Shown here: positions 46,909 through 58,426 of the stretch, piece by piece
How positions within the stretch are numbered: the stretch's first letter is position 1
Layout of the letters: every line of letters begins with the position of its first letter
Assembly: GCA_947179485.1 (NCBI GenBank)
Contig: OX359248.1
Coordinates: 4,357,501 to 4,421,500 of the forward strand
DNA: 64,000 bases
Direction of reading: 5' to 3'
Source: Allacma fusca
Taxonomy: Eukaryota; Arthropoda; Collembola; Symphypleona; Sminthuridae
Translations under genes and position numbers: made by a program
The notes under the pieces: model-generated
Told to the model about the DNA's origin: nothing
What the model saw: the letters and a program-made list of their open reading frames with translations, nothing else
Databases searched by the model: none

Positions 46909-49547
46909 TGTGGTCCACAGTTTTTTCCTTCTCCCCAATTCTTCAATCACCTCTTATCACTTTCTCGTCCGCTTTCCAACAGACTATCAAACACTCAGAT
47001 GTCCGACGACTGCCTTCAAATACTACCCACCTGTAACAACAATAGAGAAACGTCAGTGCCAATACCTTCACAGAATTGCATCAGAAATTTTTTCCAATGT
47101 GTGTACATATGTGTACAAAATTTCAAAAGCTTTTTTAAACAGGTGCATAATGTAACCAGCTGTCAATATTACTTACAATTCATATTATAAATTCCAATTA
47201 TTGTACTGTATAGTGTGAAGCTTGTAAATATTTAGCTAAAAAATGAACAGAAGTACCTTTTTATTTCTCGTAAAATCTCCCAATCACAGATTCCGAGTTC
47301 ACTTTCAACATACAATGCTTGTGGCGTTTATACTTTATTACTACAGCAAGAAGAGGTGTAAGAGTCATACGGCACTCAACAAGAAACAAGAAAGTACCGT
47401 ATTACAGACCGTCACTCTATTGATTTACTAGCGACCGGTGCTGCAGATGAAAGTTGGCTTTATGGCATGGACGTGGCTCCTCGTTGTCCTCGCTGTTTTT
47501 TTCTGGGGTATCTTCCTCCGAATGCAAAATCTCTAGTGCAGTATTTAGTCCCACTATGGCCACAATCCTCAAAGCAAATTCCATTAATTTTATTACTCAC
47601 AAGTAAGTATCACACGGCTGATTATGCAACCCAATAGTTTCTACAGCAGAAACATTCCGACAATGCTGTCAACAGAGACTGGAGGATGAATAAGGTCCTA
47701 CATGCATTACTGTGCAATTATATAATTATAACTATTTCCCTACATATTTACAGACATTTTTTTAAATAACGTCAGCCCATGAGTCATTTTCTAAGGAATT
47801 ACAAGAAATTATGACTCCATTGAATGACCACCGGGAAATGATGAAATGTTGCTTTACTTTGCATCATTCGTAAAATATGTGAATTGGCGAGGGAAGACTA
47901 TGCATCTTTTTTCAACCTATGGGTGAATGGATCAAAACAATGCGTAAACAAAACAAATCCAGTCGTACTAAACAAGACATCAAATTTTTTGTCGGGGGCG
48001 AGACCAACAGAAACATTTTGGAGCAGAAACTCTGGACTCCGTTTCTTCAGCATGAGCACCATATACAAGAGATGGCAACACTATCTGCGCTTATTCTTAG
48101 GGTTAATGGTTAATAGATTCTATGGAAATAAAATGCGAGAAATTGTGAAATAATGAGGGAAGAGTTGGGTTTCATAAGCAAGTCATTTGGCCAACTGTAG
48201 CCAAAGCTGGCCACAATAGAGCCTTAGCCGTAGCGGCCACGGCTACCCTGGCGGCCTACCCTCTGGCCATGGGCCACTGAAACCCACCGAGTGACATTGG
48301 TCCATGGCCAACACTCAGGGAACTACCCAACGACCCACGACCAGGCTTCTGAGATCTCCCCTCTCCAAATCCTGCTGCCTCGACAGCTCAGGACCAATTG
48401 ATTCGTTTTTAGGCTGATACTGGCATTATATTGGTGTCAGCTTATTTAAAACCAACTTAGCTATTTCTAGATAGATTCTCACGAAAGGGTAATCGCCTTT
48501 CAACTTACAACTTTGGAAGTCCACAACTTGTATATGTATTGTATTGGTTTGCGATTCTGCGTTGTATTATTATTGTTGTGATTGTTTTTGTTATTGCAAT
48601 CTGGCCTATTGTAGTTTTGTGATTTTTTCAAAACCGTAATACATAAAATCACAAAACTTATAAAATGTTGCAGCACTAATCAGACCCTTCACCCTTCTCG
48701 TTCTCCCTTCCTTCAGGTACACATATGTGACTGTGACTTTGAGACCATTAAAAATGTCGCAAAAACTCAATGGTAATGGGCTGGGAAAGGTTGGGTTGGC
48801 GCGAACTCAAGATTAAGATCTTAAAAGGTTTGCGATATAACATTAAAGTGAACTACAGGTGAAGCTTATCAATTAAAATTAAGAATACATCAAACGATCA
48901 AATTCTACCTTAAATCATTAGTAATAATAACTTAATCAGTAAATAAGCTTATAATTGGGATAATCATAACAACGATTTAAGCAATCTAAAAGTCTCCATG
49001 CAATGGATGAATAAGCTGTGGTTAAAAACAATGTCGTAATAAATAATAATATTCGTTCATCTTATCAGTAGTAGTAGTGTGCCACTCGGATAGTTTAAAG
49101 ATTTAAATATAATAAATAAACTTCTTATCTGACAATCCAACTACTTCTACAAATAGGTTCCGACAATCTCATCCGAACTAGCTCGCTTTCCAAATGAATT
49201 AATTGTAAATACAGGTAATTATAGTAATGGCAAAATATGTATCGTCGGGGAGAGTATGCGTGAATAACTGCTGCAAAAAGAAAAGGTTTACTATATCCCA
49301 ACGAATTCATTGAGTCCTAATTAATAATTGGTTAGCTGACAAATTAAGTAAGTAACAATTGTTCGTCCTAATTATGTTTCAGCGTGTCTAGCTTTAGAAG
49401 GTCAAATAATCTATGTAGTCAGACTGCCGAGGTTCTTATTTTAGAAAATAGTTGGAGTGCTTGTATTAGAAAATAGTTGTTAGCATATAAACCGATGTTG
49501 ACCTCGGTTTTTGTTGAAGAAGCATCACTTTTTAGTAAATTGTAGTA
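46909..49547. other. intergenic region between divergent AsnRS and PIGO
   Basis: 2.6 kb without a recognised exon. It should contain the AsnRS and PIGO promoters. Overlapping plus-strand frames at 46,885-47,190 and 47,884-48,153 do not look like protein families. A GC-rich patch at about 48,186-48,400 is listed separately. Confidence 0.5.
48186..48400. other. GC-rich patch with TGGCCA-type repeats and a hairpin
   Basis: In AT-rich surroundings this stretch is rich in TGGCC and GGCCA words. At 48225-48245 TAGCCGT and ACGGCTA flank a 7-base loop and would form a perfect 7-bp stem. No long frame or RNA family was recognised. It might be a regulatory island, an unidentified short RNA or a repeat. 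Confidence 0.4.
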
Positions 49548-52500
49548 ATGTCGAAGATACAAAATATAAGTGTGGTTTCTTTCCTAGCTTTTTCATTTAT
49601 CGTAGGGATACTCATTTTTTCAAGGGGTTTCCTCTTGAATCGGACCATTATTAGTGATAAGTCGGGGACTTGTTCCCCTCGTCTGGGTTGTGACAATGGT
49701 GTTGACTCGACAGTTCCGTGCTCGAGTAGAAGTGATATTTCTTCGTATTTGGATTGGTGTAGTGAGTCAGCGAGTCATTCGAAATTTATTGTCCTTCTTA
49801 TTGATGCACTTAAATTCGATTTTATCAAACGGATGGACTTCCTTCATAAAATCGTGGGAAAGTATAGCCACCCGGGAGGACCCTTCTCATGCTTGTTTAA
49901 GTTTGTAGCTGATCCACCCACAACTACCATGCAACGGCTGAAAGCTCTCACGACGGGGACCATGCCAACGTTCATTGATGCCAGTGCGAACTTCAATAGG
50001 TATGAGTTGTCGTGGATGGCAAGCAGCGTACAGATACATTTTTAGTGGATAATTCTTTTTGATTCTGGTATTTTTAAATGAGGTTTTTAATTTTACAAAC
50101 CTGTCAATTATTCTATCTTACCATCAGATTATTTCAGATGTATATCATTGAAAATAATATTGCTGTCATTCTTGTATTTTCTAGTTATGAAGTGGATGAG
50201 GATAGTCTGGTTTTTCAAATCTTCATGAAAAACAGGCGAATCGCATTTACTGGAGATGATACCTGGCTTAGTTTGTTTCCTCACAAGTATTTCACATCCT
50301 CTCATGTGGATGCACATCCATCTTTTAATGCTTGGGATTTGGACACCGTTGATACTGCTGTAAATAAGTCTCTCCGAACGTTGTTTTCGCAGAAAACGGT
50401 TAATGATTGGGATGTTTTGATAGCGCATATTCTAGGAGTAGACCATTGTGGCCACCGGTAAATTTATCATCTTTTAAAAATAGTTACGATAAATCTACAA
50501 GGTTTTGTATTCCGGGAAACTGTGTAATGTTTTACATGAGTGTAAAAGAATGAGAGTTTTTGAGGGCATCTTTTACATTTTTGTTACCAACAGGTATGGT
50601 CCAAATCATCCAGAAATGCAGCGAAAGCTTTCCGAGGCAGATGAAATGGTGAAACTACTTTATGAGTCGATGGACAATGACACGTTACTTGTCATATTTG
50701 GGGATCATGGAATGACTGAGACTGGAGATCATGGTGGTGATTCTCGAGATGAGTCAGAATCTGCGCTAGCGTTCATCACGAAGAGCTCGAGAGCGTATCT
50801 GAGTTGCCCTCAGGATTTAGCAGGGAAACCAGTAGAAGTTTCACAGATTGACTTAGTTCCTACAGTTTCAACTTTAATGGGAATCTCTATTCCTTATTCA
50901 AGCATAGGACAAATTATTCCGAATTTTCTTCCTGCAAGTATTCAAAATGAAGCAGTTGCAGCCAATGTAGCTCAAATTAATCGCTATGTCTCACGTTACT
51001 CTGGTGGTAAATCCGATCAAAGCCGAGGCGAAAGTCAGACTAGTTCCAACTCCATGCAATCAAGTCTTCTGCATTTGTACCAGCATGTCACTCAGTCATT
51101 TTCTGAGTTTAAGTCATATCCCACGGATTTAACAAAGGAAAGGCAGTTTCATGAGTCATCTAAAAAATATTTTGACAAGGTGAAGTCAATAGCAAAAACA
51201 ACTTGGACCCAGTTTGACATTCCGCTGATGTATACTGGAATTTTCACGTCATTATTGTCGTTAATTTGTTTGGGGTTGTACCTCTTGTCCGTCACCCTTT
51301 TTGAGGAGACTAAAACAAGTTATTCAGTCGTTTCTTGGATATGGCTCTCACTCGCACACTGGACAGTATTAATGACAAGTGCTCTTTCTGTGAACTACCG
51401 CACCCGTCTGGGAGGAATTGTGATCTCAACATTAACAGGCCTAATAGTCTTTGTAGTAATTTTAGCTTATAAAATTGCTTGTGCTTTAAACCTCAAGTAT
51501 AGGAAAGTCATGCCAGTTTCAAGCAATAACAACAAGCAGCTAAGGGGAAAAACAATGATTTCTTCCATCCAGATCCAGTTTAAATTTTTTTTAAAATTTG
51601 CTGTCAGCCTGGAACAATCGGAAATTATAGCAATTGTTCTGTACTCATTTACGTGCCTTGGAGTATTTTCCAATAGTTTTGTCATCAATGAAGGCCTAAT
51701 ATTAGGAAACGTGCTCTTGACAGTTGTTGTTGTTCATCTTCTCTGTTCTAGAAGCTCTTTGGCTACATTGGGCATTCCTTTATCAGGAGACATGGAAGAC
51801 AATAAATATATTGTCAAGTTACCAGTTGTAAAAAAATATTTTAAGTGCTCCTGGTTGTCGTTTCTATTTCTCGCAATACTTATAAGAACGAGTCATAATT
51901 TCTTCCGCTGTCGGGAAGAACTGACAGATTGTAAGGAGGTGAGTGTTATAATGAAAACATGTATTTACGTTGTTTAATTTATTGGAATATACATTTTAAA
52001 GTATTAAAATTTTCAATTGCAGGAGTATTTGCTGCACAAGCAATTATCGTCACTTCCATCAGATTGGGTGGTGCATAAATTCATTCGCTACGGTATCGAG
52101 CTACTGTCTTTAGCAGTATTTGTGGTAATCTTTCGACATTGGCTTATGTACAGACAAATTAGTGCTAGTTCAAGACCCTCAGCATTGGTGGCTCGCTACA
52201 TTCCTACAGTATTGGTTGTGCTTAATTGCACTTTCCGGGCTCTTCAGGTAAGCCCGAGAGAATACATGATCGCTAAATCTGTTAACTTTTTAGCTATTAT
52301 GACAATTGTATTTTAGTTTTAATGGGATTACTTGTACATTTTCCAGGGGCTTCCACTTACATCTGCGGGTTCTTCTCACTTTCGGCCTGTTCTGGAGCAT
52401 TTGCCACGTGTTTTTTACACAGTATCCTTTGGAGCACTCGTTGTTGTCTGGTTTAAGCCTCTCTGTTGCATAGGAAAATATAGGTGCACCAAAAAGGAAA

Positions 52501-53647
52501 ACCTAAATACCGAAAACTCCAATGCTTCTGTCGGAAAATCATCTTCGAGGGTCCAATTCAGTCCTCACGAGTTAGTCAACAGTGGAGTTTCGCAAGGATT
52601 AGAAAATGGTTTTCCCAGCTCTAAATCTACATTCTTCAATGGTGGATCAGACCTGGGAAACTCCAGCCACTCTGTTACGGCGCAGTTAATGGGCGACGAT
52701 AGTTTAAGTGAAGACGTTTTTACTTCCAGCATTCTAGCTGTTGGTACTCTCGTAACTCTTCTGATTGTACAAGTTACTAGCGAAGGAATGTCTCCATCTA
52801 TTACGTTGATTGTATATACTGCTGTTTGTCTGGTAGGAATTTACCGGAACACACCGAGCCAATCTATTCGTAAGCAATAAAGCTTAATTAGTTAAAACTA
52901 TGATAAAATAATCTAATATTTTGTGCGTATCTGAACCGTCTAAACACTTAATGCTTTGCTTACTTACTACTTACATTTAGATTCTTGGTCGGCAGTGATT
53001 GCATGGTGTTTGGCCTCGCAGTATTTCTTTTATGCCACCGGGCACCAGCCAGTATTTTCTGCTATACCTTGGGATTCAGCATTCATTGCCTCATCTAATA
53101 GTAGTTTGGGGTCCTCACCTGACAACATTATAACATGGATTCCTCCCGCTCTTGCCGTCATGGGAAATATGTATGTGTCTCCAATCATATTTTCATTTCT
53201 ACTACCGTTGCTGGCCTACTGGAAAGCAGACAAGGACAGATCTGAGACTCTTATGGGCAATCCAGAACGTGGGAATGCATTTGTCATTTGTGGAAAGTTT
53301 ATTTCCCTGTATGGTTTTAAGGTAAGCTGGTTTCAAAAATTTTAAAAGATGTGAATGTGAAAATGGCTCATCAAAATATCCGTATAGACGCTCTTACGTT
53401 TTATATTAAATCTTATAATTTTGTAAATTTTCAGGTACTAATGTGCTTAATCTGTGCTGCCTGGCAGCGCCGGCACTTAATGGTGTGGAAAATATTTGCC
53501 CCCAAATTAATTTTTGAAGTTCTTGCATTTATAGTCATGTCAGCTAGTGTAGTATTTACGATGGTTTTAATTATTCGGATAGACTACAAATTTAGATCGA
53601 TAGTTTCTCACGAAAAACGACGAGCAGCTCAACCCAATCGCTACTAA
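49548..53647 (+). CDS. PIGO: GPI ethanolamine phosphate transferase 3 (PIG-O)
   Basis: Seven exons, 49548-49999, 50185-50457, 50594-51938, 52023-52247, 52347-52869, 52981-53321 and 53435-53647, with agreeing phases, give 1,123 residues (human about 1,089). A signal anchor (about residues 8-26) precedes the alkaline-phosphatase-type lumenal domain. Its metal and nucleophile sites are recognisable in FIVLLIDALKFDF, DPPTTTMQRLKALTTGTMPT (Thr nucleophile), FTGDDTWLSLFP, IAHILGVDHCGHR and FGDHGMTETGDHGGDS. Many membrane spans follow from about residue 555 to the end, and a basic tail (EKRRAAQPNRY) closes the protein. The enzyme adds phosphoethanolamine to the third mannose of the GPI precursor in the ER, the point at which proteins are later attached. 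Confidence 0.96.
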
Positions 53648-54117
53648 AGTCTTGCATTAGTAGCAGAAGAGAAAACCCGTAGCTGGAGGTTGTCATTTTC
53701 GATGTCATCTTGACCCTGAAGAGATTCAATTATTCAGTGTACCATTTGCTTTAACGCCAAAGATACTAGCAGTATTACTTCTATTCAGACATTTGAAATA
53801 TTTCAGCAGTAACTGGAGAAGGGCTCCAAAGGATGGTACTTATGATATTTGTGTTCAATCCAGTTGTGAGTCGTGATTACAAAGCTATCACATTTGCATT
53901 AGAATTAGAATCGAAAGTGTGTTTCTGAGTAGAGTTTAATGTTCGTAGAATATTATGTGCACAATTTATGACGGGTTAAATTATTTATGTAGCTATGAAG
54001 GCAATAATAATTTACCTTTTAATAATCCTGAGACTTTAATCTTATGTCGTACTGAGAATTGTTAAAATTAGTTATTAATTTGAAGTCATCCAAACAATGA
54101 ATTTATATTTTCGAAGA

Positions 54118-54123
54118 AATAAA
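54118..54123 (+). terminator. polyadenylation signal for PIGO
   Basis: AATAAA about 470 bases after the PIGO stop, the first clear one on this strand, followed by a T/GT-rich stretch. Confidence 0.5.
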
Positions 54124-54294
54124 GCTACCTTGTTTGATCTCTTGTCTAATTCATGGAGTATCTGACTTATACAATGCAATTAGAGTTATTATATCTTGCA
54201 GACGCGACGGAAGAATTTGTGTAAACAGATGAAGTGAAGTAATTTACATGATTAACCAACTAAGTATAAAATATAGCCAATTCAAATATTCTAC

Positions 54295-54300
54295 TTTATT
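54295..54300 (-). terminator. polyadenylation signal for the secreted Ala-rich protein gene
   Basis: TTTATT on the plus strand, that is AATAAA on the minus strand, about 150 bases after the stop at 54453. The two convergent genes therefore end within about 180 bases of each other. Confidence 0.5.
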
Positions 54301-54452
54301 CACAAGGTTTAGAGTATCCGAATAAATACGAATTACCCAAGACATAAGACCAATTCATGATTGTCTTTCGGTTTAATTTGACAGATAATGCTTGACTAGA
54401 GTTACTTACACATGGGAGCAAACCATGAGAATGCCAGATTTTTAAATTGCAT

Positions 54453-55684
54453 TTAAGAAAGCAATGCTTTGGCCAAGGAGCTGTAGTCAAGTGTAGGATG
54501 AGGAGTGGAACTGCTCTCTTCTTCTTCTGACTCAGGAGCTGCCGTAGTAGTAACAGCAGCCTTTGCCTTTGCCAACACAAACGGTGGAGGACCTTTAGCC
54601 TTGGTGGCCTTCTTTTTCAACTTGGCCGCGTCCTTCTTGGCTGTCTTGTCAGCCTTTTTAGCTGCAGCTGCTCCCTATAAAAATAAAAATAATAATAATA
54701 AGATAAAATAACAACTAAAATTTTTGTATGATATTCACAAATTCTGTAGTCAATAGAACCAGAATTTGCTGAATTGCAACGTCATCAGAAAATATTCCAA
54801 TTTTAACAAGCGGGTTTAATAAGCGCTAAATAACAATTTAGTAAATGCACTGAATTGAAAATCATGAATCACTGTACCCCAGCAAATCCTGGCGGACCGT
54901 CTCCTAATACAGATCTTGCAACATCACTGAGCAACACAGTGTCAATTTCCTTCATGAGGGCAACATTAGGACTCTCCGTGGTAGTAGTAACGGTTCCTGT
55001 GGAGTTCAACACTTGTTTGGCTAATGCGGCAAAAAGTTTGGAAATGAACATGGTCTTCTTTGCAGCCCAAAATGCAGGGTCGATGACAGCAGGATCGGTG
55101 ATATTTGGACCAATTGTGGGTGGAGCCCAAAAGTCCCCGACCTCAATGAGTTTGGGTTTCTTGGTAGTGCTTTCATCAGTCACTTCAGTTTTGGATGCCT
55201 TCTTGGATGGTGCAGCTGGAAGGATTGACCTTGCTAATAGATAATTTGCCAGAGTATCCGGAGTCTCATCTTCAGGACCGGGAGCAGGGGCTGCGGGCGT
55301 TGCCAGTTGAGGTAGCAGGGACTGGGCTTGGGCTTGGGCCAACAATGCCAGACCTGGGGGAAGTGGTCGGACTGCTAACCAATTAGCCCAGGGGTAAGCG
55401 AGCTTTACTGGTGTTGGTACACTTTGCACATCTAAAGTATTCAAAAAATAGTTTTGTAAAACATTAATGGTTAGTAATTTATTCCTTCCTGTACCCATCT
55501 ATGCTTTCAACTGAAATCACTAGAAGAAGACAAAATCCCCCTAAATTTCCTGAAGACAATATTTTGTAGGTTTAAATCTTTGTAAAAGGCTCCGTGACAA
55601 ATTGCAATACAAATTAATTAAAATGCTCTTACTTTTGAAACCGACGCAAACAGCCACAGCGAAAATAACTAAAAGAGACTTCAT
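54453..55684 (-). CDS. secreted Ala/Pro/Lys-rich protein, unrecognised
   Basis: Three exons, 55684-55633, 55431-54878 and 54674-54453, with GT-AG borders and agreeing phases, give 275 residues. Exon 1 is a signal peptide (MKSLLVIFAVAVCVGFK). The mature part has a Pro/Leu/Ala-rich N-terminus (RPLPPGLALLAQAQAQSLLP), two similar acidic-hydrophobic blocks, a Lys/Ala-rich stretch (AAAAKKADKTAKKDAAKLKK) and an acidic Ser-rich end. No enzyme motif and hardly any cysteine. The make-up suits an extracellular structural or matrix protein (cuticle, egg coat, silk or gland secretion), but I recognise no family. An untranslated leader exon is not needed, as the start lies directly downstream of a plausible promoter region. 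Confidence 0.75.
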
Positions 55685-57241
55685 GATGACAGATTACTCG
55701 GTAGCAGAAATCTTGCAACTGAGTTATCTCCGGTGAAAGAAACCTTTTATAGGAGATTTTCCTTCGGGTCTTCTCACGTGTAAATCAAATGTCATTTGAT
55801 ACAATTAACTGGCCATATTTTCGACCAGTAGCCAAGTATTGCGGAAGACAAATACCCCATGCAATGTATGAGATGAGTAATCGTTGATGGTAATACTGGA
55901 TGAAATGTAACATATTTTTAATTTGGCATCTGTAGTTGGTATTACATTAATTATTTCGTTTACTAATCCTCCTTTTGGATTCAATGCTGTTATATGTTTA
56001 AATTCTGGGCTTCAAAATAATGAACTCATGTAGTTTTCTAACGCCAATTATAAGCGGATTAATTTAGCTTGCATGTGAGAACCGGTTACTTTCCAGTGTT
56101 TCATTCTGTACAGCTGTCGCATACAAATAGTCCTTCTGATTGTGAGTCAAAGATGTTGATGTCATTGTCAGGGCAAGGAGCGTCAGCTTGAACTTCGTGT
56201 ACGTATGTATGTATATAGACTTATACAAGGCAGAGTTTTTATATCTTTTGTCTGCACCATAGCCCTTATAAGGGACAATGACAAAAAATATGTGATCCCT
56301 TCCCCATTTTCAAGCATATTCTTTTCAAATTTTTCAAGATTTGTTTCATCCCGTTAGCTTTAAAACTCTGGATACAGCGGTCAAAGAAGTGGAGAAAACT
56401 CAGGAGTTGTTAGGAAAAAGTCTTGAAAGTTTTTAATTATTGTTTAATGAAGTTTCACATTTCTTTTTAGAATATCTTTTTATGCTTTTGGGTAGTAAAT
56501 TGTATAGGTTTTCCCGGGAGTTACGTTACAGGACCCTTCGTTGAGAATAATAAATTGTCGAAGACCCGCAAGATCAGAAAGCAAGTTGGTGAAATTCATC
56601 TCTAGGAAAGATGAGGAAGGATGAAGAGAAAATGATAAAGATGGAAAGGAGAGTTTCAAACTTTGACATTTTTCACTTTTCAGAAAAATATTTCTCAACG
56701 CTGTTGGTAGAAAATTTCATGGGAATTTACTTGCACCTACCACCATTTTCCCAATCAGTCAAATATTGTGGTCTCAGGAACTGAAAATGAGAGTTCAAGT
56801 TTCTGGAAAAAGTTTCTGTTTTAAAGAGTAATAATTATTTTGTTTTCTTTGCTCCAATCTTGGCTCCACTTTCAGTTTCTGAGACCGTAATTTTTGACTT
56901 GAGAAGATAATATTAAGTACTTGAAATTTGGGAATTGCGTATTTTGTGCTATCGACCCTGTTATAGTGAAAGGGGGAGTCAAGGATATACAACACCCTGT
57001 ACGTGCATTTACAAAAATATATAAAAAGGTTTTTCAAATTCAGTTGTAGCACGTTCATCACTACTGTAGCGTAGTGTTCCTCAAATTTCAAAATTGTGTA
57101 ATTGGATACATTACAATGGCAGAAACAACACATCCAGTTATTATTACTATATAAATATTAAATCGTGAGATGTGTAAGCACTAATATGCAAATATAGTAA
57201 TGCAAATTTAGATTCTCACATTTCCCCTTTACATATTGTAT
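55685..57241. other. intergenic DNA
   Basis: Upstream of the secreted protein gene; its promoter should lie within the first hundred bases. No exon recognised. Minus-strand frames at 56,480-56,698 and 56,795-57,133 carry no family pattern. Confidence 0.5.
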
Positions 57242-57249
57242 ATATCTAT
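57242..57249. repeat. left target-site duplication of the hAT-like element
   Basis: ATATCTAT, repeated directly after the other end at 58419-58426. Confidence 0.9.
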
Positions 57250-58418
57250 TAGGCATGAGCGTATCGTTCAATTTTAAAATATCGTTAATATCGGTATCGT
57301 TAACAAGAAAATTCACGATACCGATATCCATGAACGATATATCGGTATTTGGTTAAATTTAAAATAACATACTAATTTTGATGAAATCCTATCAAATTGA
57401 ACGTGGTTTCGCAGAATATTCAATATTTGTAATTTATTCTTTGACAAAACAGCCTCTAAAATCTAATTCCTCGAAAGATTGAACTAGAAGATCTGTAATA
57501 ATTCAATTATGACTTGCCCCGGATTTTTTAATGGGAACATCCTAGGTATTTCAAATATAATTAAACGTACAATCACAAACTAAACGGATTACAAGATTCT
57601 AAAAAGTAGTTCACGTACTTAGTAGTAACTGCAATGGGGTAGTAAAGTTTTACACTGTAAGGGCCGAATTAAAAATAGTGAGTTGCAAGAAACGATACTA
57701 ACTTGCCACGTTGCCACTAGTAGTCGGAACGGTTCAATTCAGTTCAGTTTTTTTCCAGTTCAGTTTAATTCACAAGCTGAACTGAGTTGAAATGAGATTT
57801 TCGATTCAATTCAGTAAAAACAATTCAATTCAGTTCAGTTCAAACTTTTGAATTGAACTGAATCAAAAACCAGCGGTTTCTGCACCTAACAATACACTTT
57901 CTAGAAAAGACGGTAGTATTTTCCAAGCGCACTCCAGAATGAAGTTAAACCGTTTGAACTTAAATTTAAGAAAAATGATTGCGTCAATTCACACTTATGA
58001 ACTGCACCAATCCGTTCAGTTTCATCTTGAATTGAATCGACAATTTCTGACTAAGAATTGAATTTGTCCGAACACTGTCAGCTAGTTTAAGCAAACTAAG
58101 TTTGAAAATGCTTGCTAATAGGTATTACTACATTCCTAGCTCCGAATTCGGAAAAGTATTTTAAACATGCTCGAATTTTATCCGTTATGCACAGACATTT
58201 CAGTGACATTTTTAACGTTTCACATTCCTTGATCGCTTTACTTACAAAACAAGTAGTAAGAGGGGTACATTTTTCGAAAATTGAACCTCCTATGTACGAT
58301 ATTAAAATTAACCGATATATCGCTTTAAAATTGCGATAAATATCGTGACATATCGTTGCTTAAAAATGTACGATATGGACCGATATATCGTATCGTTATA
58401 TCGTTCCGCTCATGCCTA
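57250..58418. mobile_element. non-autonomous hAT-like DNA transposon (MITE-type)
   Basis: The ends read TAGGCATGAGCG and CGCTCATGCCTA, a perfect 12-bp inverted repeat. They are flanked by ATATCTAT on both sides (57242-57249 and 58419-58426), the 8-bp duplication typical of hAT elements. Subterminal regions at both ends are crowded with ATCG, TATCG and CGATA words (for example CGATATATCG), again typical of hAT families. The 1,169-bp interior has no transposase frame. Between about 57,735 and 57,870 it holds repeated TTCAATTCAGTTCAG motifs in both orientations, perhaps an older nested element. Mobilisation would need a transposase from elsewhere. Confidence 0.93.
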
Positions 58419-58426
58419 ATATCTAT
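58419..58426. repeat. right target-site duplication of the hAT-like element
   Basis: ATATCTAT, identical to 57242-57249. Confidence 0.9.

Noticed and set aside
55195-55386. Plus-strand frames opposite the secreted protein exon
   Set aside because: Antisense shadows of a well-supported minus-strand exon.
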